This document shows positions 1 through 5,346 of a stretch of DNA of 5,346 nucleotides, one piece after another. Each line of letters starts with the position of its first letter. Positions within the stretch are counted from its first letter, which is position 1. The notes beneath the pieces are model-generated. The model searched no databases. It saw only the letters and a program-made list of their open reading frames with translations, and was not told where the DNA came from. The stretch is from the NCBI GenBank assembly GCA_937919015.1, contig CALFPN010000173.1, positions 1-5,346 of the forward strand, read 5' to 3'. The position numbers and the translations under genes were made by a program. Origin of the DNA: an uncultured Clostridia bacterium. GTDB lineage: Bacteria > Bacillota > Clostridia > Lachnospirales > Anaerotignaceae.

Positions 1-816
1 CAGCGGGCTTTCCCGAAACGTTTCTTTGACGTTGCCATTGCGGAACAGCATGGCACCACCTTTGCGGCGGGGCTGGCGAAAGGCGGCATCACCCCTGTTT
101 TTGCGGTGTATTCTTCCTTTTTGCAAAGAGCCTATGACCAGTTGATCCATGATGTCTGCATGGAAAGCCTCCATGTGGTATTTGCCATTGACCGGGCGGG
201 GATTGTTGGCTCTGATGGGGAGACTCATCAGGGGGTATTCGATCTGTCCTTCCTGAGCCATATCCCGAACATGACTGTCCTTTCTCCCAAAAATGACTGG
301 GAGCTGGGGGAAATGTTGGATTTTGCCGTGAATGGATGGGACGGGCCGATCGCTGTGCGTTATCCCAGAGGAACGGCAGAAACAGCCTTTGGGGAATATC
401 AAACGCCCATTGCATATGGCAAGGCAGAACTGATTCAGGATGGTGAAAAGATTGCCATTCTGGCGGAAGGCCATATGCTGCGGGCGGCAGCGGAAGCGGC
501 AGAGATGCTACAGGCAGATGGCTATCAGCCTATGCTGGTGAATATGCGTTTCATCAAGCCGCTGGATGAAGCAATGCTGTTTTTGGCGGCAGAGAAATGT
601 GAGCATATCGTGACCGTTGAAGATAATGTAAAAATGGGCGGTTTCGGCTCCAAAGTACTGGAATTTTACGGGGAAAAGGGGATACAGCTGGATGTATTGA
701 ACCTTGGTTTCCCTGACAGATATATTGAACAGGGCACGCAGAGTCAGCTGTTTGAACGATACGGGCTGGATGCTGCGGGCATTTACAAAAGCATCAAAAA
801 GAGATTAGGAGATTGA
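1..816 (+). CDS. dxs: 1-deoxy-D-xylulose-5-phosphate synthase, C-terminal part (5' end outside window)
   Basis: This thiamine-diphosphate enzyme condenses pyruvate with glyceraldehyde 3-phosphate to make DXP, the first step of the cytoplasmic MEP route to isoprenoids. The reading frame is open from base 1 and stops with TGA at 814-816, giving 271 visible residues of a family usually about 620 long; roughly the first 350 are missing. The visible part starts at the pyrimidine-binding transketolase domain. FFDVAIAEQH (visible residues 8-17) carries the Glu that activates the cofactor (Glu370 in E. coli numbering). VYSSFLQRAYDQ, AIDRAGIVGSDGETHQG (catalytic His at visible residue 76) and RYPRG follow in the family order. 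The remainder is the transketolase C-terminal domain, ending in the family-typical LGFPDRYIEQG stretch. No frameshift or lost motif is seen. The tlyA ribosome binding site lies inside its last codons, so the two genes are probably co-transcribed and translationally coupled. Confidence 0.97.
   Translation, partial: QRAFPKRFFDVAIAEQHGTTFAAGLAKGGITPVFAVYSSFLQRAYDQLIHDVCMESLHVVFAIDRAGIVGSDGETHQGVFDLSFLSHIPNMTVLSPKNDWELGEMLDFAVNGWDGPIAVRYPRGTAETAFGEYQTPIAYGKAELIQDGEKIAILAEGHMLRAAAEAAEMLQADGYQPMLVNMRFIKPLDEAMLFLAAEKCEHIVTVEDNVKMGGFGSKVLEFYGEKGIQLDVLNLGFPDRYIEQGTQSQLFERYGLDAAGIYKSIKKRLGD
807..811 (+). promoter_or_regulatory. Ribosome binding site deciding the tlyA start
   Basis: AGGAG lies 7 nt before the ATG at 819, inside the last codons of dxs. 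An in-frame TTG at 813 would extend tlyA by two residues and overlap the dxs stop, but it is only 1 nt from this site, too close to be used. The ATG at 819 is therefore preferred. Confidence 0.8.
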
Positions 817-818
817 CC

Positions 819-1649
819 ATGGCAGAAAAGGTAGAAAAAGAAAGATTGGACGTGCTGCTGGTGCAGCTGGGTCTGGCAAACTCCAGAGAATTGGCGAAAG
901 CCTATATCATGGCAGGCAACGTGTATGTTGACGGCCAGAAGGAGGATAAAGCCGGCACAAAGGTGGCTGTGAATGCAGATATTGAAGTGAAGGGCAGTCA
1001 GATGAAATATGTCAGCCGCGGCGGCTATAAACTGGAAAAAGCCATCAATGAATTCGGCGTGGAGCTGGAAGGTAAGATTTGTCTGGATATCGGCGCATCT
1101 ACAGGTGGTTTTACGGATTGCATGCTGCAAAACGGCGCAAAGAAGGTCTATGCCATCGATGTGGGCTACGGCCAGTTCGCATGGAAACTCAGAAATGACG
1201 AAAGAGTCGTTTGTCTGGAAAAGACCAACGTCAGATATGTGACCCATGAACAGGTGCCCGATGAAGGGGATTTTGCATCCATCGACGTTTCCTTCATTTC
1301 CCTGACAAAGGTGCTGCCTGCGGTATTGGGTGTCCTTGGCCCCAATGGTCAGCTGGTCTGCCTCATCAAGCCTCAGTTCGAAGCGGGCAGAGAAAAGGTA
1401 GGCAAAAAGGGCGTTGTCAGAGATATCAACGTACACAAGGAGGTCATTGAAATGATCGTGAACTATGTGTGCGCCCAGAATCTGGGGATTTTGGCGTTGG
1501 ATTTCTCTCCCATCAAAGGCCCCGAAGGCAATATTGAATATCTGATCTATCTGGATAAGAGCCAGACAGGGATGACAGAGGAAGAAGTGACAGCAAGACT
1601 GGAAGAAGTCGTTGCCCAGTCTCATAAAATACTTTCAGCAGAGAAATGA
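819..1649 (+). CDS. tlyA: TlyA-family 2'-O-ribose rRNA methyltransferase (hemolysin A family)
   Basis: The 276-residue protein has an N-terminal S4 RNA-binding domain (about residues 8-60, beginning RLDVLLVQLGLANSRELAK), the linker YVSRGGYKLEKA, and an FtsJ/RrmJ-like Rossmann methyltransferase domain. The S-adenosylmethionine-binding motif is CLDIGASTGGFTD (residues 88-100). The K-D-K-E catalytic tetrad appears intact as K71, D156 (SIDVSF), K184 (LIKPQFE) and E240 (GNIEYL), each two residues beyond the matching residues I recall for M. tuberculosis TlyA. Studied members methylate 23S rRNA C1920, and the type with a complete N-terminal extension also methylates 16S rRNA C1409. The full S4 domain suggests the latter type, which is inference. 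The name hemolysin is historical and the protein is expected to be cytoplasmic and ribosome-associated. It starts 2 nt after dxs, and the same neighbour order (before argR and recN) is usual in Firmicutes, as with yqxC of B. subtilis. Confidence 0.95.
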   Translation: MAEKVEKERLDVLLVQLGLANSRELAKAYIMAGNVYVDGQKEDKAGTKVAVNADIEVKGSQMKYVSRGGYKLEKAINEFGVELEGKICLDIGASTGGFTDCMLQNGAKKVYAIDVGYGQFAWKLRNDERVVCLEKTNVRYVTHEQVPDEGDFASIDVSFISLTKVLPAVLGVLGPNGQLVCLIKPQFEAGREKVGKKGVVRDINVHKEVIEMIVNYVCAQNLGILALDFSPIKGPEGNIEYLIYLDKSQTGMTEEEVTARLEEVVAQSHKILSAEK

Positions 1650-1658
1650 GGTGCTGAA

Positions 1659-2513
1659 ATGAAAAAAGTAGCAATTTTACCCAATGTGCAAAAAGACAAA
1701 GGGCTAGAAACCACCAAAAGACTGGTGCGCTATCTGGTGGAAAAGGGCTGCGAACCGCAGCTTTCCCAAGAGGTGGCAGAACGGGCGGAAATGTCCCAAT
1801 ATGCCCGAGAGGAAGCGGAACTGTATTCTCAGAGTGATCTTCTGATCTCTTTGGGGGGGGATGGTACGCTTCTGGGAATCGGCAGAAGAACAGCCCGCTT
1901 TGAAAAACCCATTCTGGGGATCAATCTGGGAACCTTGGGCTTTTTGACGGCGGAAGAGAAGAGCCATGCGGAAAAAGCCATTGATCAGGTGCTCAGTGGA
2001 GATTTTAAACTGGAAAAACGTATGATGCTGGAATGCAGCATTGCCACGGGAGAAAACAGGACGGAAGGCATTATTGCCCTGAACGATATCTGTATCACCC
2101 GTGGTAACTTGTATAAAATTCTGGAGTTTCATGTATATGTCAATGATGAATATGTAGACACGCTTTTGGCGGATGGGGTCATTATTTGTACCCCCACAGG
2201 CTCTACAGCGTATAATCTTTCTGCCGGTGGGCCTGTCTTGAAGGCGGATGCCGAGATCATTGCCATTACGCCCATTTCCCCCCATACCCTGACCAGCAGA
2301 CCCATTGTCGTCTCTGCGGAGGATGTGGTGACGGTGGAAGTGAAACCCAGCCGAGAGGATACCCCCTTTACCGTCAGTGCCGATGGGCAGGACAACTTTA
2401 CGCTGATGGGGAAAAATGTGGTACAGATCAGAAAAGCGAAGGTCTGGACGACGATTATCAAAACGAAACCACAGAGTTTTTATGACGTATTGCGTCATAA
2501 ACTTTCCAAATAA
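1659..2513 (+). CDS. nadK: NAD kinase (ATP-NAD kinase)
   Basis: The enzyme phosphorylates NAD to NADP in the cytoplasm and is normally the only de novo source of NADP(H). The 284 residues match the usual length of the family. LISLGGDGTLLG (residues 62-73) contains the GGDGT phosphate-binding and catalytic motif with Asp68. ALNDICITRG (140-149) holds the Asn-Asp pair that binds NAD ribose. CTPTGSTAYNLSAGGP (177-192) is the conserved nucleotide loop, followed by ITPISPHTLTSRP (203-215) and SADGQ (240-244). The tail FYDVLRHKL is also typical. The start is supported by GAGGTG at 1648-1653, which overlaps the tlyA stop, with only 9 nt between the genes. It is also called ppnK. The DNA coding for L65-D68 contains a run of eight G (1853-1860). 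The frame is intact here. Confidence 0.97.
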   Translation: MKKVAILPNVQKDKGLETTKRLVRYLVEKGCEPQLSQEVAERAEMSQYAREEAELYSQSDLLISLGGDGTLLGIGRRTARFEKPILGINLGTLGFLTAEEKSHAEKAIDQVLSGDFKLEKRMMLECSIATGENRTEGIIALNDICITRGNLYKILEFHVYVNDEYVDTLLADGVIICTPTGSTAYNLSAGGPVLKADAEIIAITPISPHTLTSRPIVVSAEDVVTVEVKPSREDTPFTVSADGQDNFTLMGKNVVQIRKAKVWTTIIKTKPQSFYDVLRHKLSK

Positions 2514-2540
2514 ATTTTTAAACGGAACTTTCTTTATTAA

Positions 2541-2546
2541 AGGAGG
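2541..2546 (+). promoter_or_regulatory. Perfect Shine-Dalgarno AGGAGG deciding the argR start
   Basis: AGGAGG is followed by 9 nt and the ATG at 2556. An in-frame GTG at 2547 touches the site directly and cannot be the start, so the longer reading (three extra residues) is rejected. This is the strongest ribosome binding site in the window and lies in the longest intra-operon spacer (42 nt, 2514-2555). Confidence 0.85.
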
Positions 2547-2555
2547 GTGAGCGCG

Positions 2556-3011
2556 ATGAAGATCGCAAGACATGCAAAAATATTGGAACTGATTGAAAAT
2601 TACGAAATCGAGACACAGGATGAACTGGCGCAGCGACTGTGCGAAGAAGGCTTCAACGTGACGCAGGCTACAGTTTCCCGTGATATCCGTGAAATGAAGC
2701 TGACAAAGATCGCTACGGAAAAGGGCAGACAGAAATATGCTGTCATCAGCAGCCATGATTCTGAAGTGACAGAACGCATGACCCGTGTGTTTAAGGAAGC
2801 AGTCACAAAGATGGACTATGCGCAGAATATCATTGTTGTCAAAACGCTGGGCGGCATGGGCATGGCTGTAGCTGTTGCGCTGGATAATATGCAGAACAGT
2901 GAAATTTTAGGCACCATTGCTGGGGATGATACGGTTTTCTGTGTGGTGCGCAGCCATAATCAGGCAGCAGTCATTATTGAAAAGCTTTACCGCATCATCC
3001 ATAGCGCATAA
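2556..3011 (+). CDS. argR: Arginine repressor ArgR/AhrC
   Basis: This is the arginine-responsive transcription factor that forms hexamers with L-arginine, represses arginine biosynthesis genes and, in Bacillus, activates catabolic ones. The 151 residues are the standard length. Residues 1-65 form the winged helix-turn-helix domain, with the recognition-helix signature VTQATVSRDIREMKL (35-49), whose Ser41-Arg42 contact the ARG box in known homologues. Residues 75-151 form the oligomerisation and arginine-binding domain, with GTIAGDDT (119-126) carrying the Asp pair 124-125 that binds arginine. No change in key residues is seen. It sits between nadK and recN without a convincing promoter of its own, so its level is probably set by the operon promoter upstream of the window. 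No clear ARG box is visible next to it, so autoregulation from within this window is not supported. Confidence 0.97.
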   Translation: MKIARHAKILELIENYEIETQDELAQRLCEEGFNVTQATVSRDIREMKLTKIATEKGRQKYAVISSHDSEVTERMTRVFKEAVTKMDYAQNIIVVKTLGGMGMAVAVALDNMQNSEILGTIAGDDTVFCVVRSHNQAAVIIEKLYRIIHSA

Positions 3012-3028
3012 GCAGGGAGGGACGCTTT

Positions 3029-4705
3029 ATGCTGGAACATCTGCATATCAAAAATGTAGCCCTTATCCGGGAAAGCGAGATTTCCTTTGGCGAGGGGCTC
3101 AACATTCTGACCGGTGAAACAGGTGCCGGCAAATCCATGGTCATCGACAGCCTGCAGTTTGCCCTGGGCGGCAGAGCGGGAAAGGATTTCCTGCGCCATG
3201 GGGAAAAAATGGCTTCTGTAGAGGCTTTGTTTGCCGTACAGTCGGGAGCCTTGCAGGAAAAACTGGAAGAAAACGGCATTGCGCCGGAGGAGGATGGTTC
3301 TGTCCTCGTTACCCGTACCCTCAGTGAAACGGGAAAATCCGTCTGCCGTGTGAATGGTTCCACCGTTACGGTGGGGATGCTGAAGGAAATTGCCGAAGAC
3401 CTGATTGATATCTATGGACAGCATGAGCATCAATCTTTGCTGAACCCTTCAAAGCATATCCGTCTGCTGGATCGCTTCTGCGGCGCAGGCTTTGGGGATG
3501 CTATGGAGGAATATAAAAGGAGTTTCCTTGCTTTGAAGGAAATTGACAGGCAGCTGGAAGCCCTGATGGGGGACGAAAGTCAGAGAGAACAGCGGATGGA
3601 TATCCTTTCTTTCCAGAAAGAGGAAATCGAAGCTGCGGCCCTGAAAGCGGGAGAGGAAGAAGAACTGCTGGAACAGAAAAAACGTTTGGGCAGTATGGAA
3701 AAACTGATGCGTTTGACGGGCGAAAGCCTCGCCCTTTTGTATGACGGCAATGACCGTATGCCTTCTGCCTGTGATCAGCTGGGGGATGCCCTTGCCAAGC
3801 TGCAGGAGGCGGCGGAATATGATCCTACATTGATATCCTTTGCAGATGCACTGGCAGATGCCTATGCGGCTGTGGAGGATACGGCAAGAGAACTGAAAAG
3901 AGAAGCAGAAAAACAGGAGAATGATCCTGAGACGCTGGAAGAGATCGAAGAGCGTCTGCAGGTGATTTATAAGCTTAAGAGAAAATACGGCGGAACAGTG
4001 GATGCTGTGCTTGCCTTTTATGATAAAGTGGCGGAGGAACTGGATTTCCTTGCCAACAGCAATGAAAAAGTAATGGAACTCTTGGATGAAAAAGAAAGAG
4101 CGCAGAAAAAGCTTAGGGCTTATGCGGAAACCCTGACTGCCCGCAGAAAAGATACGGCAGAACAGGTAACGGAGCAGATCGAAAAGGCCTTGCAGGACAT
4201 GGAAATGAAGGGGGCTCGCTTTCACATTCAGATTGATGAAAAGGCAGACTGGACAGCAGATGGCAAGGATAAGGTGGAATTTTTGATTTCTGCCAATGCC
4301 GGAGAAAGTCTGAAGCCTTTGGCAAAGATTGCATCCGGCGGGGAAATGAGCCGCGTTATGCTGGCACTGAAAACGGTGCTGGTGGATGCGGATGATATCG
4401 GTACGTTTATCTTTGATGAGATCGACACCGGTGTCAGCGGCAGAACTGCCAGAAAAGTAGGGGAAAAGATGCGTTTTCTGGGGAAAAAACGTCAGATTTT
4501 GTGCATCACCCATTTGCCCCAAATCGCAGCTATGGCAGATAGTCATTTCCTGATCGAGAAGGAAAGTGATGGAATAGAGACGATGACGAAGGTAACGCCT
4601 TTGTCGGAGGAGGGCTCTGTTGGCGAGGTGGCAAGGCTCATGGGCGGCAGTGATGTGACAGAAACCACGCTGGCAGCCGCAAGAGAATTGATTGCAGAAA
4701 AATAA
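3029..4705 (+). CDS. recN: DNA repair protein RecN (SMC-like ATPase)
   Basis: RecN is an SMC-family ATPase that acts early in recombinational repair of double-strand breaks, holding DNA ends before RecA loading. The 558 residues match the usual 550-575. The N-terminal head has the Walker A motif GETGAGKS (29-36) and the YGQHEHQSLL stretch (129-138). A long charged coiled-coil region runs from about 155 to 390, rich in Glu, Lys, Leu and Gln and interrupted near 230-270. The C-terminal head has the ABC signature SGGEMSR (436-442), Walker B IFDEIDTGVSG (461-471, Asp463 and Glu464) and the switch region ITHLPQIA with His495. Translation starts at ATG 3029, 8 nt after AGGGAGG (3014-3020), 17 nt behind argR. 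It is the last gene of the operon, with a terminator directly after its TAA. No LexA-type box was recognised upstream. Confidence 0.97.
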   Translation: MLEHLHIKNVALIRESEISFGEGLNILTGETGAGKSMVIDSLQFALGGRAGKDFLRHGEKMASVEALFAVQSGALQEKLEENGIAPEEDGSVLVTRTLSETGKSVCRVNGSTVTVGMLKEIAEDLIDIYGQHEHQSLLNPSKHIRLLDRFCGAGFGDAMEEYKRSFLALKEIDRQLEALMGDESQREQRMDILSFQKEEIEAAALKAGEEEELLEQKKRLGSMEKLMRLTGESLALLYDGNDRMPSACDQLGDALAKLQEAAEYDPTLISFADALADAYAAVEDTARELKREAEKQENDPETLEEIEERLQVIYKLKRKYGGTVDAVLAFYDKVAEELDFLANSNEKVMELLDEKERAQKKLRAYAETLTARRKDTAEQVTEQIEKALQDMEMKGARFHIQIDEKADWTADGKDKVEFLISANAGESLKPLAKIASGGEMSRVMLALKTVLVDADDIGTFIFDEIDTGVSGRTARKVGEKMRFLGKKRQILCITHLPQIAAMADSHFLIEKESDGIETMTKVTPLSEEGSVGEVARLMGGSDVTETTLAAARELIAEK

Positions 4706-4708
4706 GAT

Positions 4709-4744
4709 GAAGAAAGACTACGATTTTCGTGGTCTTCTTTTTTT
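4709..4744 (+). terminator. Intrinsic terminator of the dxs-recN operon
   Basis: Starting 4 nt after the recN stop, GACTACGA (4716-4723) pairs with TCGTGGTC (4727-4734) around a TTT loop, with one T-G wobble. The stem extends outward through A-T pairs and one G-C pair (AAGA with TCTT), with a single bulged A. Seven T follow without a gap (4738-4744), the last part shared with the outer stem. This is a classical Rho-independent terminator and ends the operon before the next gene. Confidence 0.9.
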
Positions 4745-4770
4745 GCACATAAAGAAAATATGTACATATT
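4743..4770 (+). promoter_or_regulatory. Possible sigma-A-type promoter of the dismutase gene
   Basis: The gene lies behind a strong terminator, so it needs its own promoter in 4745-4793. The best fit is TTGCAC (4743-4748) and CATATT (4765-4770) with a 16-nt spacer. TATTCT (4767-4772, 18-nt spacer) is an alternative -10. Both boxes match the consensus poorly, and the -35 would share bases with the terminator T-run. The need for a promoter here is well supported, but its exact position is not. Confidence 0.35.
4757..4770. promoter_or_regulatory. Perfect 14-bp palindrome, candidate operator
   Basis: AATATGTACATATT equals its own reverse complement over all 14 bases and ends 23 nt before the dismutase start codon. 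It covers the likely -10 region, where a bound dimeric repressor would block transcription. It does not match the Fur, PerR, Rex or LexA consensus as I know them, so no regulator is named. Confidence 0.5.
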
Positions 4771-4779
4771 CTGTTGGAA

Positions 4780-4786
4780 AAGGAGA
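4780..4786 (+). promoter_or_regulatory. Ribosome binding site of the dismutase gene
   Basis: AAGGAGA lies 7 nt before the ATG at 4794. It decides that start over a second in-frame ATG at 4806. It also argues against a longer reading beginning at TTG 4692, which would run through the recN end and the terminator hairpin. Confidence 0.8.
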
Positions 4787-4793
4787 AAAACCA

Positions 4794-5270
4794 ATGGCTT
4801 CTTTCATGGAAATAAAACGGGAATTTCTGGATGAACTGGAGGATGTGCCTTCTGCTGCGGCAGTTCTGCGGGGCTCTGCCCTTTATCCTGATTTAAGGGG
4901 GCGGGTACGATTTTTTCAGACGGATGCAGGAGTCATCGTATGGGCAGATATCAGTGGTTTGCCGCAGCAGGACGCCTGCGGCGCGGTCTTTGGTTTTCAT
5001 ATCCATGAGGGGATGGGCTGCGGCGGAGATGATTTTTCTGAAACAAAGGGGCATTTTAACCCTTCGAACTGCGCCCATCCCTATCATGCGGGAGATTTGC
5101 CGCCTCTTTTTTCTAATCATGGTAGCGCATGGATGATGGTTTTGACGAATCGCTTTCGTCTGACGGAAATCCTCGGGCGTACGGTGGTCATCCACGCTAA
5201 ACCCGATGATTTTATGACCCAGCCTGCGGGAAACAGCGGCATGAAAATCGCTTGTGGTGTGATCGGCTGA
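4794..5270 (+). CDS. Cu/Zn superoxide dismutase-family protein without signal peptide
   Basis: The family converts superoxide to oxygen and hydrogen peroxide. In the 158 residues, GFHIHEG supplies copper ligands His69 and His71. GHFNP supplies the bridging His87. AHPYHAGD supplies zinc ligands His95, His98 and Asp101. VVIHAKPDD supplies the fourth copper ligand His134. Cys76 and Cys154 match the conserved disulfide. The metal site therefore looks complete, unlike B. subtilis YojM, which has lost copper ligands. Two features differ from the textbook enzyme. The end reads GNSGMKIACG, with Lys151 where the superoxide-guiding Arg (Arg143 in human SOD1) normally sits. The N-terminus (MASFMEIKREFLDELED) is charged, with no signal peptide or lipobox, whereas most bacterial SodC proteins are exported. 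The zinc loop is short. It stands alone between the recN terminator and a probable IS end. Family membership is firm, but dismutase activity and cytoplasmic location are inferred. It could equally serve as a metal-binding protein. Confidence 0.9.
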   Translation: MASFMEIKREFLDELEDVPSAAAVLRGSALYPDLRGRVRFFQTDAGVIVWADISGLPQQDACGAVFGFHIHEGMGCGGDDFSETKGHFNPSNCAHPYHAGDLPPLFSNHGSAWMMVLTNRFRLTEILGRTVVIHAKPDDFMTQPAGNSGMKIACGVIG

Positions 5271-5291
5271 AAAAGAAAAAGACTATGGAAT
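5271..5291 (+). other. Possible left arm of an interrupted terminator behind the dismutase gene
   Basis: Directly after the stop codon comes an A-rich stretch followed by AAAAAGACTATGGAAT. This has the form of the 5' arm of an intrinsic terminator and resembles the AAGAAAGACTACGA arm behind recN. No complementary CCATAGTCTTTTT follows within the window. If the IS-like end at 5292 is real, the matching arm may lie on its far side. This is inference from a half-structure only. Confidence 0.3.
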
Positions 5292-5346
5292 TGAACCGAA
5301 CCAGTAAAATCGGACAATAGTAAAAAGAGACCTCTTATTGTAGAAT
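5292..5346 (+). mobile_element. Probable left end of an IS3-family (IS150-group-like) insertion sequence, truncated by window edge
   Basis: From 5292 the sequence begins TGAACCGAACC, continues through an A-rich stretch and reaches GGACAAT at 5312-5318. A TG terminus with this pattern (TG.AC.G.ACC, then GGAC about 20 nt in) resembles the terminal inverted repeats of IS150-group elements as I remember them. No transposase coding is visible because only 55 bases remain. A hairpin-forming stretch follows the repeat (5314-5341). The right end and target duplication are outside the window, so this rests on resemblance only. Confidence 0.45.
5314..5341 (+). repeat. Imperfect inverted repeat inside the IS-like end
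   Basis: ACAATA (5314-5319) is complementary to TATTGT (5336-5341), and AAGAG (5325-5329) to CTCTT (5332-5336). The two pairings share one base and are separated by an unpaired stretch on the left side, so they form a hairpin with a one-sided internal loop. No T-run follows within the window, so it is not a convincing terminator. In several IS families a hairpin near the left end limits translation of the transposase from outside transcripts. That role here is speculative. Confidence 0.4.

Noticed and set aside
783..1625. Long open frame (280 codons) on the minus strand opposite tlyA
   Set aside because: It lies fully antisense to a gene with clear S4 and methyltransferase motifs, its product resembles no known family, and it follows from few TTA, CTA and TCA codons in tlyA.
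2505..2540. Possible ARG box or promoter before argR
   Set aside because: The AT-rich stretch CAAATAAATTTTTAAAC only loosely resembles an ARG box. TATTAA at 2535-2540 abuts the ribosome binding site, so a transcript starting from it would lack that site.
1704..2756. Long open frame (350 codons) on the minus strand opposite nadK and part of argR
   Set aside because: It spans two unrelated real genes and their spacer, has a low-complexity composition rich in His, Phe, Arg and Gln, and shows no recognisable motif, so it is a shadow frame.
3449..4546. Long open frame (365 codons) on the minus strand opposite recN
   Set aside because: The product is rich in Phe, His and Gln because it mirrors the Glu/Lys-rich coiled coil of RecN. 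No ribosome binding site or family signature was recognised.
4692..4793. N-terminal extension of the dismutase protein from TTG 4692
   Set aside because: It would overlap the recN end and translate the terminator hairpin, and no suitable ribosome binding site was recognised for it. ATG 4794 has AAGGAGA at correct spacing.
4893..5317. Short open frames on both strands overlapping the dismutase gene and its 3' flank
   Set aside because: They overlap a gene whose metal ligands are all in one frame, and none has a recognisable motif or well-placed ribosome binding site.
1..5346. CRISPR array, tRNA, rRNA, riboswitch or defence system
   Set aside because: No spaced direct repeats, tRNA cloverleaf, rRNA-like stretch or defence-gene motif was seen. 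Coding genes fill nearly all of the window and the longest non-coding stretch before the window end is under 90 nt.

Overview
The window reads as the distal part of a housekeeping operon from a low-to-mid GC Gram-positive anaerobe, most likely a member of the Clostridia (Lachnospiraceae-like). The evidence is the gene order dxs-tlyA-nadK-argR-recN, which is a Firmicutes/Clostridia arrangement, together with strong AGGAGG-type ribosome binding sites and the style of the proteins. The assignment comes from recognised protein motifs and remembered gene order, not from a database search.

Layout: all genes lie on the + strand. Positions 1-816 are the 3' part of dxs (isoprenoid precursor synthesis; the start lies outside the window). 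tlyA (819-1649, rRNA 2'-O-methyltransferase), nadK (1659-2513, NAD kinase), argR (2556-3011, arginine repressor) and recN (3029-4705, SMC-like DNA repair ATPase) follow. The spacers are 2, 9, 42 and 17 nt, and each gene has its own ribosome binding site. A strong intrinsic terminator sits directly behind the recN stop (about 4709-4744) and closes the operon.

Beyond the terminator is a separate one-gene unit. A 49-nt leader holds a perfect 14-bp palindrome (4757-4770) that overlaps a possible -10 box. It is followed by a 158-residue Cu/Zn superoxide dismutase-family protein (4794-5270) with all metal ligands, no signal peptide, and Lys where the catalytic Arg is usually found. The last 55 bases (5292-5346) look like the left end of an IS3-family (IS150-group-like) insertion sequence. 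It appears to have landed inside what may have been the terminator of the dismutase gene.

In many sporulating Firmicutes recN is followed by spoIVB and spo0A. Here that position holds the terminator, the dismutase gene and the putative IS end. The operon core is ordinary. The points most worth checking are the dismutase unit with its palindrome, the IS-like end, and an eight-G run in the catalytic motif of nadK.
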